DNA of 64,000 nucleotides from Branchiostoma floridae (taxonomy: Eukaryota; Chordata; Leptocardii; Amphioxiformes; Branchiostomatidae), in NCBI RefSeq assembly GCF_000003815.2, contig NC_049983.1, forward strand, positions 9,796,779 through 9,860,778. Direction: 5' to 3'. Below, piece after piece: positions 11,101 to 23,100 of this stretch (positions within the stretch are counted from its first letter, which is position 1; every line of letters begins with the position of its first letter). The notes under the pieces were generated by a model. That model worked only from the letters and a program-made list of their open reading frames with translations, ran no database searches and was not told the DNA's origin. A program made the translations under genes and the position numbers.

Positions 11101-14100
11101 GCATGTAAGTTACAGGATGCCCCAAAACTCAACTGGTAGCAGCCTTACAGTTGAGCACGTGCACCTGATTCCAATATATTGCTCACTGGGAGACCCTGGT
11201 TTAACTCTTATGAAGGGTATCTCGGAAGAGCTCATAAAATTTCCCTACAAGAATATACTTTACACTGAAACAGTAAGGAAATAAACTTGCTGCCAGCTTT
11301 GCGTCACCAAGTACTACATGGGTCGAAACCAAAGTACAGGCGCATATTTTGAATACGTTTTGCTTTGGTAGACTATATGCACATGTAAATGTTTTCTAGA
11401 TATGTTTTTGAGCCCCCTTGGAATTGAACACGTTTTGCTTATAGAATGTATGCACATACAAATTCCCCACCTGTAAGAACTGGTCATACGTCAGCGCCAC
11501 CACCATGTCCACCAGACACTCCTCCGGACGGAACGTGTCCACACGGAGGGTCGCTGGGTCGGACGTCAGGACCGGAGAACCTGTGGGAGTGACGCAGTTA
11601 GATCCCAGTTTGATCAAACGATATTTCGAGCCTGATATTTCATGAAAAGACGCAAGGTAAAAGGTGCCGTTTGAGGTAAGAGTCAGTGTCGTCACAGAAA
11701 TGCAAATCAACGTATAACAAGCATAGTGCATTCCAGACCAGACTGAGTGGCGAGTGTGGGGTCGCGCAGCGTAAGGACAACGTGTTTGACCCAGAAGCCC
11801 GAGGTCCCGTGTTCAAATCCTGTCATGTAGGCGATGTTGTCTTTGGCACTTAATACGAGTTTCCGAACTTCACTCAGGCGAAGATGAGTACATATAATTG
11901 CGGTTAGGTAAGTCCTGGGTACGTCCCTCAGATAGGACGTTAATGAAGAACTGTGCTATAATGATCAGCATGGTGATCGCGAGCATTTGAGGAATAAAGA
12001 AAGAAGCAAACGACAAAATCTGTTTTTAAAACAACGGATATAGGTAACCCCTCGAATAAAGGTGAACTAGTGTTCCTACCTGCATCCCTGGCCACGGCGG
12101 TCATGACGTACTTGAAGTCCGGCTCTAGTAGGGTGGAGTTGTCCTTCTTACGGAAGTGTCCGGACAGTAGGTCCACGTGAAAGAGGTTGGTGTAGTCTAG
12201 CAGGTAGTACTGGATCTCTCCGTTAATGCCTTATTTCCATAATGGGTGGAAAGTATGAAAAAAATGTACTAATGGACAAGACATATATTCTACTAAAATG
12301 GCTAGATCAGAAAGCTCATAACATCGAGCAGATTAAAATTGGACTGAGCAGAGCACTTTGGACTAATGCTTGTAGCCTTTCACAGACTACACCTATATAT
12401 CAGATATTTTGTGAAAATGTATATTGAAAGGTAATTAATATGTAGAATGCAATTAGATATCTCCAGGAACAAAGTCAATTCTGCAGAATTCTGCAGAATT
12501 CTGGAACCTGAGCCAGAATTCTGCAGAATTCTGGGAACCTTAGCCAGAATTTTGCAGAATTCTGGGAACCTTAGCCAGAATTCTGCAGAATTCTGGGAAC
12601 CTGAGCCAGAATTCTGCAGAATTCTGGGAACCTGAGCCAGAATTCTGGGAACTTTTGTTCCTGGAGACATCTAATTGCATTCTACATATTAATTACCTTT
12701 CAATATACATTTTCACAAAATATCTGATATATAGGTGTAGTCTGTAAAAGGCTACAAGCATTAGTCCAAAGTGCTCTGCTCAGTCCAATTTTAATCTGCT
12801 CGATGTTTCATATATATTGGAAGTGTGGTTGCAAATGTGTGTTACAGATTACCTAGGCTGGGGTAATTTCTTTGTTAATATGAAAAGTTAAAATTGAAAA
12901 GGAAAATAAGAACTGAACTTTAAACACAGCAAATAAGGTTCATAAATCGTAATCTCCAAGAGATGCTTGGAGATTACATAAATCGGATATACAGGAGTGG
13001 AACTACATGAATATAAAATTATATCATTTACTTAGTATTTCCTATTATCATTGATTGGATAATGATAGAAACACATAAATACCTTGATCGACGTCCGTCG
13101 CGCTGAGTGTATCCAAGTTGGTGAGACTGCTACTGTCGTAACGGATCTCCAGACTAAAGAACGTCTGCACCAGGATTGGTGCGTTGTCGTTGACGTCAGA
13201 GATCGACACGTTCACCTCAACCAATGAGCTGAGCTGAGGAGACCCTCCGTCTGTGGCCACCAGAAACATCTGCACAAAGTCTAACGTTTCTCTGTCGTTA
13301 GCTTCCTTTACTGAGATTTGCCCAGACGTTGAGTCAATGTTGTAGAACTGTAACCCTAAGGTGCTGGTAGTAGATATGGAGTAGGATATGTCCGCATTGG
13401 TACCCAAATCGTTATCTGTAGCACTGACGGTTAAAATGCTTGTACCCTGGGCTAGATTTTCTTCAATTGTGATGCTGTAAGACGTTTGAGTGAAGTTTGG
13501 TGTGTTGTCGTTGACGTCGAGTACGTATACAGTAACGGTTGTCTGGTCTGAAAACTGTGGTGTCCCCTGGTCTCGCACGTACACTAAGAAACTGTAGGAG
13601 GAGACGCTTTCGCGGTCAAGGTTACCGCTTGTGTAAAGCACACCTGTCGTGTTGTCAAGTGTAAAAGGAACGGACGTGTCCGACATGAAATAGTTGACTT
13701 CTCCGTTCGTGCCGTTGTCGACGTCATTAGCGCTGAGCGTGATCACGGAAGTTCCAACGGCGACGTCTTCGTTAACATCTGTTTGGTAGGTTGACTGTCC
13801 GAAGACAGGGGCGTTGTCGTTTATGTCCACAATTCTGATGTACACAACTGACGTGGCGGTGTAGAAGGGACTTTCTCCATCTTGGGCTTGAATTGTTAGG
13901 TTGTATGTGTCTTGTACTTCTCTGTCATACGAGCCGATAGTGAATATGTATCCATAGATAGGATCAATGCTGAATTTGTTGCCGTCATTTCCAGACAGAA
14001 TAGAGAATGAGATTTCACTGTTTAACCCACTGTCTGGGTCTGTGGCCACGGGAGTTAGTACTGTGGTGTATAGTGTGACATCTTCGTCTACGTATTCTGT

Positions 14101-17100
14101 GTAGGAAGATTGTGCAAAGACTGGCGCGTTGTCATTGACGTCTTCTACTGTAATGACAACTACAGCCGTAGAAAACTGTGGTGGTGATCCTCCATCCGTA
14201 GCAGCAATGGTAAGGAAATAGAGGGCATTGACCTCGCGGTCAAGGGCATCGACGAGACTTAGGACGCCATCTTGGTTTATCTGGAATTGATTATTGAGAT
14301 CTCCTGATGCGATGGAGTAAGTAATGTCATCATTTATTCCTGAGTCTGCATCAGACGCGTACACTGCTAACAGGTCTACAGGGTATGAGGAGTCTTCTGA
14401 TATAGTGTATGCTGGGTAAGTGGTGGGAGAGAACACTGGGCTGTTGTCGTTGAGATCGTTTACTATAATCTGCACCCCGGACCAAGAGGAATACAGCTGT
14501 GGGGACCCATTGTCATATGCTCTAACGAAGAAATAATACGACTTCCTAGTTTCGAAGTCCAGTGTGTTCTGGCTAGATACGTCACCGGTTGTGCTGTTGA
14601 CGTAAAAGAAGCTTGCGTCAGAGCCGCGGGTAGTGTAAGTGATGTCACTGTTGTTGCCTTCGTCAGGATCTGTAGCCAAAACTGTCAGGAGGATTGTTCC
14701 TATTGGTTGGTTCTCGTCAACTGTTACCGAATACACGGTGTTAGTCATGGCAGGCTTGTTGTCATTCACGTCCGTGACGAAGACGTACAACAACATAAAG
14801 TCGTAGTAGTCGATGTCTTCCGCTGTTATGTTCACTACGTAAGACGAGAGTGTTTCTCTGTCTAGTGCTGCGCCAAGTCTCACTGCCCCCGTGACGCTGT
14901 CTATGAGGAAGGTGGGAGAACTACTGGACACGATAGAGTAGGTTAGCTCACTGTGCTCTCCCAGGTCACTGTCTGTGGCGTTAGCGTCGTATAGGACAGT
15001 TCCCAGCGCGGCGTCTTCGGACACGTTGATCGTTGTGTTGTCCACGGCAAACACTGGTTGGTTGTCGTTTTCGGATATGACGTTGACGATCACTTCTGCT
15101 GTATCCGTGAATGATGGTTCCAGCACGTCAGTCGCTTGTATGGTCAGTACGTATTGCTGCTCCGTCTCATAGTCTAGTGGCCCTAGCAGGGATAGGGTGT
15201 TTCCGGCGAGTGAAAAGAGGCCCGTCCCGTTTCCAGAAGTGACACTCAGAACGGAAATAGCGTTGACGCCATCGTCTGCGTCAGTGTAGGTAAGCACGGC
15301 CAACTGTGTACCTACTGCGGCACCCTCAACAACACTTACGGTGTACGATTCGGGCTCGAAACTGGGAGCATTATCGTCTACGTCCAACACCGTGATTTCC
15401 ACCTGGACGTCAGCGGTGAGTTGTGGGAGTCCTCCGTATACGTTATCGTGTACTCTCACCGTTAGGTTGTAGAAGTCCGTAGTCTCACGATCGAGAGGTC
15501 TCACAACAGATATCTCTCCCGTATCGTCGGCAATGGAGAACTTGTTTCCCGTATTTCCCGACACGATGGAGTAGCGGACCATGCCTTGGGCTTGGTCGGA
15601 CCTATCGCCGTCTGTGGCGCCGACGGTCACTACCACAGTCCCGCTGGTTATATTCTCGTACAGGTTGGTTGAGTAGGACGAATCGTTGAACACAGGGGTA
15701 AATTCGTTCACGGGGTTAACGTGTACAGATACAGTAATGTTGGCACTGAGAGCGGGAGATCCATTGTCAACAACAGCCAGTGTCAAGTAGTACCAGTCAT
15801 CACCTTCGTAATCTAAGTTTAGAACCTGGAGTTCGTTCAGTACCATCGCAAACCGGCTAGTTGTGTCACCACTGACAATACTGTACGATAAGTCGGCGTT
15901 ATTACTTATGTCTTGGTCCGTACAATTAAAGGACGCCAATGTTGTTCCCACGTTGACATCTTCGTCCAATTCAATATTCACGACGTATGAAGAACATGAA
16001 GGCTGGTTGTCATTCACGTCAGTGACGTTAACGTAAACGTAGACACTACTGGATAGCGCTGGAGATCCCATGTCGGTGGCCGTGACGGTGAGCACGTAGT
16101 AATCAGTGTCTTCTCTGTCCAGACGTCGCTTGATTCCTATTTGTCCATTCGTGGCGCTGATCTCGAACATCCCCGCATTGTTCCCACCCGTTATGCTGTA
16201 TGTGAACCGACCGTCATCCCCTAAGTCAGAGTCTGCAGCGTTAACTTGAAGGATGACCACTCCTGCTGTTTCGTTCTCAGCAACGCTTACCTGATAGCTG
16301 GGGTTCACAAATACGGGTGCTGCTTCGTTCACCCCAGTCACTTCCACACTGACATAAACAGTCGCAGTGTCACTTTGATATCCATTGTCGCTCACTTCCA
16401 CCTGGATGTAGTAGCCGTCGGTGGTCTCGTAGTCTAAGGATGCCGCTAGATAAACATCAGCGTTGCTAGGCGACATGGTAATGCTTCCATCGCTGCCGTT
16501 CACGATGGTGTACGTCAGTTGGGTGTTTTGGTTGATGTCATTGTCGCTGCAGTTTACTGTGAGTAACACGGTGTTGAGAGTTGTGTTTTCGGGTACGGTG
16601 ACTGTGTGGTAGGTAGACTGGCAGGACGGCGTGTTGTCGTTAGCGTCCTCGACGGTGATTGTCACGGTACTGGTGCCTGACCTCTGCGGCGACGTTCCAC
16701 CGTCAACGGCAACAACTGTTTTGAGGACAGACATTTGGGACGTTGAAAATACAGATATGAAGATGAATATCAGATGCATCGGTCATTTTGTACTGAATGC
16801 ATCACTATAGATGGACAAAAACTTGTAGAACTTAGATTGTGAAGTTGGAAAAGTTAGAACCATATGGAACACTTTGTTACAGTACATCTGACAAAAATAC
16901 TAAATGTGTCCGATAAATGGGTGAACTATACATGCATGTTTAACTCACCTGTCAGTACGTATGTATCTAATGCCTCTCTGTCCAGGACAGCTGCAGTACT
17001 CAGGTCACCAGACAGGTAGTCCAGACTAAAGGCTCCGTCTTGGTTCCCGGATGTGATGTAATACTTTATTTCACCTGGTGTTCACAGAAAAGACGATGAA

Positions 17101-20100
17101 TAACTACACTTACATGTACATTTACGCAGAAAATATGAGACTACTGGAAGCAAGCATTTGAAGTAATTCTGTTAGAAAATCTCTGCTTAATGTTGGGAAG
17201 AAAAGGTGCCAATTGATTAATATCGCCTACATGTAATTGGTCATGGTGTATAGAGAAACTAGAAGATGTGACTGGACAACAGAAAGGCATGAACTGGTCT
17301 AAGCTAAGCACTGAGCAACTCATCACGGAGGATACAACAAGATTGGGACGGATCACTGCTGATGGCTACCGTGAAGCCCCTACGACCACTGCGGCCGTGA
17401 GTGAGTGAGTGAGTGAGTGAGTGAGTGAGTGAGTGAGTGAGTGAGTGAGTGAGTGAGTGAGTGAGTAGTGAGTGAGTGAATGAGTAGGTGAGTAAGTGAG
17501 TGAGTAAATGAGAGAGTACAGGGGACAGTTCCCATTGGTTTCAGAACGTGGCCTCCTAGACAGTAACGGATATCGAGCAAGAATAGTATTGATGCTTCCC
17601 ATACCCTGTGTTCCAGCATCATCATCCTGAGCGGAGACAGCCAGTATGGACGTGGCGAGGGAGATGTTCTCGTTGATGGAGACACTGTACGGGTTCAGGG
17701 TGAAAACCGGCTGGAACTCGTTCACTCCGGTTATCTCCATGGTTACGGCCACCTCCGTGGACAGGGAAGGAGAACCATTGTCTGCAACTGATAAGAAATT
17801 TACAAAAATATTAATACAGATATAACAGTTGTGTTGATATAGATATGCATCTCAAACGTTCTTAATTTCAGTCTGTGTCATCAGGGCTAGCTCATTGCAA
17901 TAGCCAAAGGCTAGTTTAGCAGTCCTTTGTGTGCATTCTTCACAGCCAACATACATGTACAGATATGTAGAAAGTAGTTAAAGTTAGCACCAACAATATT
18001 GTCTTCTGTATGCTAAAAATTTGATTGGCCGACATTGAGGATTTCCAAATGGATGAACGTTGAACGTGGAAATCAGGGATGCCATCACGGGTTACAATGG
18101 ATTCTTCTTCTCCACTCAACCTTGTCCTTCATGAGGGAGCGAATAAATAAGTGATAGATAAACAGAAAAACAAACACTCAAATAAAAACAAAGAAACAGT
18201 TGAAAGAGATGTTTTGTGACATGTATTTACCAGTGATGGTGAGTTGATATTGCGTTGTGTTCTCGTAGTCCAGTCCCGTGCTGACGGTCAGCTGCCCGGT
18301 ACTGTCAACGTTGAACTGTCCGTAAAGGTCACCTGACGAGATGGTGTACGTCAGGTCTCCATTCACGCCTTCATCTGGGTCACTGTTGTAAGGAAATAGT
18401 TACACATAAGTAATGAAGATATTTCTTGGACGAAGCTGCGAAGGAATATGCCACTAGCCTTAGCTGTCCTTAGTGCTACTTTTAGCCTACTTTGAAGCTA
18501 CACATTTGTCCTGATGGACTGCCGGATACCGCGGGGGTACCGCGGTAATCTCAGTGATTTCACGATTACGTCACGGAGTCTATTTATTGCCGGGTCCCGA
18601 GTTGATTTTAACTGAGAGTTAAAAAAAAATTAGGGCCCGATCGTACCCGATCGTAGCCTGCTAGCCTCAGGATATCCCACGGGCCACGTAGGGGTCGTGC
18701 CCGAAAGTGCACAAAACAACCCGTAAACCCCCCCAGAGGAGCCCTTTTCCAAATGCAACGGAAGCATGACTTGATGGTATTCATCTTTTTAGTTTTTTGT
18801 ACCGTTATACAAAACGATTCTCACAAAGAAAATAACATGTGTGTCTCCTTTTTAACAGCGCGTAGTCAGCTACAACAACTAAAATGTAATTCACCTGCAG
18901 GTCAGCTGCAGCAACGACGTTCCGGCCGGTACGGATTCTGCCAGTGTCTGGTCGTAGTAGTAGCCCGTACATGAAGGAACGTTGTCGTTAACGTCATCCA
19001 CGGTCACGTAGACAGTCGCGTCTGCCGACCTACTCGGAGATGACCCTCCGTCGTACGCCGTAACTGTCAGCACGTAAGAACTGGTCACCTCACGGTCGAG
19101 CTCTTTATCCACCGTTATCCAACCTGTGACGTAATCTATCGCAAAGTTGCCGCCAGAGTTCCCGGATGTGATGAAGTAGGTGACGTCACCATCCAAACCG
19201 TCGTCGTCATCAGAAGCTGTGGTGCGAACCACCGCGTCACTAAGACTGGCGTCTTCGGAGATTGTAGCTGTGTAGTAGCCTCCGTTTGAAAAGACTGGGT
19301 CGAACTCGTTGTTTGCGGTGATTTGAATGCCTACCCTGGCGGTGGATGTTAACTTGGGCGTGCCCTGGTCGGTAGCGGTCACGGACAGTGTGTAAACTGT
19401 AGTGGTTTCATAGTCCAGATATGCTATGGAGGTAACGAACACGTTGCCACTTGAATCAACGGCAAAGATGTTATCCGGAGCGTTACCGGCGACGATGTTG
19501 TAATCCAGCGTACCACCAACTCCCAGGTCGCTGTCACTGGCGATAACGGTGACGACGTTGTAGCCGACGGTTGCGTTTTCGGGCACTTCGGCGGTGTACG
19601 CTGCCGGACTGAACACCGGGGCGTTGTCATTGGTGTCTCCTATGGTAATTGTAAGGGTGACACTGTTAGACCTGACGGCTGGAGTGGTACCAGAATCCGT
19701 CGCTACAACTGTTAACGTGTACGTGTCTTGGGTCTCCTTGTCTAGCGCACCCTTCACCCTGATGTCACCCGTGTACTCATCAATGTAGAACTTCGTGCTC
19801 GTGGCTGCGAAGCTGTACGTTACATCATCAGGCAGTCCATTTGAGCCATAGTCGGCATCTGTGGCGGTCACCTGACCAATAGAGATTCCGATAGCCGTGT
19901 CTTCGTCAATGGCGATGCTGTAAGAAGCTTGTCCGAACGCTGGATCGAATTCGTTGTAAGGGGTGATTGTGATACCAACCTGTGTGGTTGCAGAGAGAGG
20001 TGTTGAGCCCTGATCCGTTGCGGTGACTGTCAAGGAGTAGGACGTGGTTGTCTCGTAATCAAGAGCTCGGGCTGTGGTGATGATACCGAACTGATCTATA

Positions 20101-23100
20101 GAGAAGTCCGTATTTGTGTTTCCCCCAGTAATGGCGTAGTATAGAATTCCGTTGATACCGGAGTCAAAGTCGAACGCGGTGGGCCGTACTACAAACGTGC
20201 CGACTGCGTCGTTTTCGTTAAGCGTGACCTGGTATGCTGAAGTAGGGAAGATAGGGGCATTGTCGTTCACATCTGTGATGATAATAGTCACGTTTACTTC
20301 AGCTGACAAGGCGTCCGCTGGGTTGGCTGGTTGATCCGTGGCTGTAACCTGTAGGAAGTATAAGGACGTACTTTCTCTGTCTAGTGCGGATTTAAGAACT
20401 AGCCAACCCGTGGTTTCTTCTAGCAGGAAAGTACTGTGAGCGGCCATGCTGAAGTGAACAACGCCGTCATCTCCTGCGTCGGTGTCCGTCGCTATGATTT
20501 GAAGAACGGAAGTGCCAAGACTGGTGTCTTCCGACACGGAAACCACGTACTCGGTCTCTGAAAACTGCGGAGTGTCTTCATTCCACGGGCTCACTGCTAC
20601 CGTAACAAGAGCCGTCCCCGTTAGCTTTGTAGTACCCTGGTCTACCGCATGAACCGTAAGCGAGTATGACTGTGGATCGGAGCTAGAATCGTACTCCAGC
20701 GGATTCTGGAGAGTGATTTGCCCGGTTGTTTGGTCGATGGCAAACGCGTTGCCGACGTTCCCAGACCCGGAGAAGAAGTACTGAATCTGTGCGTTCGTTC
20801 CAGCGTCAAACAGATCCTGGCACGTGACGGTTGTTATCAAGGTTCCCGTGGCCGTGCTCTCGTTAAATGTAACAGCGTAATGGGAAGGCGTACACTGTGG
20901 CTCGTTGTCGTTGATGTCGTTAACGGTTATGTTGACCCACTTGGTGATTGTGTTAGGTGTTCCGGCGTTGAAAAGCACTCCGTCCGAGGCTTGAACTACA
21001 ATGTTGTATGACGCCTTGGTTTCTCGGTCTAACTCGTCTACTAAGTATAGGATACCTGTGTCGGAGTCTAAACTAAACTTTGCATCGATGTTTCCTAGGG
21101 TAAAAGAAATAACGAAAAGTTTTTCAGTCAATAATGTGCGTTGTATCTTGTATCGTTTAAGGAAAGGTCGCGCCGCTCGCGTGTATTGAAAACGGAAAGC
21201 AATACCATATTTTGTGTTCATTCAATGAAAACACGGGTAAAAGAAGGATATAGAAAGCATTGTATTGATGGAGATTTGGGCAGAAAAAACAACATTGTCA
21301 GGATACTTTTAGTAGCTACGTAGGTGAATCATAAAATACTATAGCTATTTGAACGAACAAACACATGAAAAAAGAATCTCCTTGGCGAATATATTTGCCA
21401 TATCTAACACCTAATAGAAAGTACATGGTCGAAGTATATTAGAATGTAAAGCAAGACCTATTCAAAGTTCTATACCTGACAGAATAGTATAGGTGATCTG
21501 TCCATGAGCGTTGACGTCAGAGTCTGCGTCCGTAGCGGCGACGCTCGTGATGGGATCGTTCACGGTGAAGTCCTCGTCGACGCTGAGAACGACGTCCCCG
21601 GAGAGAGCGAAGACCGGAGGAAACTCGTTCACGGGGTCCACGTGTACCGTAACGGGGATGACGACATAGTTGGGCGGAGAGCCGTTGTCTGCGACTGTGA
21701 TCTCCAGGTTGTATTGTCTCGGAACTGTCAGGCAGAAAAAATATAATATGTCAAAATGCATATAGAAATCTGTTCAGTTATGTATAGTTACGTGGTTTAT
21801 AACTCCATAGAGAACAGCATTTTGTCGCATCATAAGTGGTTCACATCATAAGTAAAAATCCCATAACACCTGGGTATTCTTTTGAGGGAAATAAAAGGAA
21901 TACTGTAAAAATACAGCTTTAAAACGAGACCATAGCATGATCATGACAAAATGTACAAAACTGGAAGTCTGCTGCAGTACCAAGGTCAGCCACCAGTAGG
22001 CCCAAAATCGACCTTGAACATTGTGTTTACAACTCCTACTAACATGACAAATAAAATTGCAATCACTCACAGGTTTCTACTTGTTGCTTTGGAAACACAT
22101 ACACACAACGATACAAACCAAAAGCACTACCAGTCCTAGATTTTTCATAGGGGTAAATACCTGCATCATAGTCCAGCGGCGTGGTCAGCAGTAGGTCGGA
22201 CCCATTCATGTAGAACTGGTTGGTATCGCCAGCCGAGATGGAGTAGGTCAGGACTCCGAACGCCCCGTCGCTGTCGGTACAGGAGAGCGACGTCACAACG
22301 TAGTCCGCCGCCTCGCTCTCTGACACCGTCTCGGAGAACACAGCGGGCACGCACTGCGCCGTGTTGTCGTTTACGTCGTCGAGAATGATTATAACGGACG
22401 TGGATAAGCTCAGCGCCGGGGTGCCGCCGTCTGTAGCCCACACCTCGAGCGGGTACAGCGGAGTGGTCTCCCAGTCTAGGGGCGAGTTCGTCACGATCAC
22501 TCCGCTGCTCGGGTCGATGCTGAAGTCTCCATTGGGATCCCCTGACGTAATGCTATACGTCACAATGCCGTGGGCCTGATTTGAGGCATCTGTATCTGTA
22601 GCATCCAAGTCAATGATGGTACTACCAATACTGATGTCTTCAGACAGGGTTAGCGGAAATACCAAGGTAGAAAATGACGGCGTGTCTTCGTTTTCGGGGG
22701 TAACTTCAATGGTGACTGTAAGTGTAGTTGTTTTCTGATTCGCCGTTATTACTGAGTTATCGTTTACCAGGATGACAAGGGAATACAGCGTTTCTCCTCC
22801 GTCGTAGTCTAACGCAGTTGACACTCGAATCTGTCCCGTCGAAACGTCGAATTTTGTAGACGGAGTCTGCGTCGCTGTGTAGGTTAAAAACCCGTCGAAG
22901 CCGCTGTCACTGTCAGTACAGCCCAAATCGACGACAAGAGCTCCGACGGCCGCAGTTTCACTCACTGATACACCGAACGCAGAAGATGTGCACGTGGGGT
23001 AGAACTCGTTCACGCCGTCGAAGTTGATCGTGACCGTGGCAGTGGAGGCCAGCCCGCCGCCGTCCGTTGCCACAACTTCAAGGTCATAGCTGGTCGATGT

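Noticed and set aside
12380-12670. ORFs within the palindromic minisatellite
   Set aside because: Simple translation of 31 bp units on both strands; the region is an intron of cadherin A.
17366-17752. Long minus ORF joining a cadherin linker to a Leu-Thr-His-Ser run
   Set aside because: Real exon 18 ends at 17605; the rest is read-through into the intron and its GTGA microsatellite.
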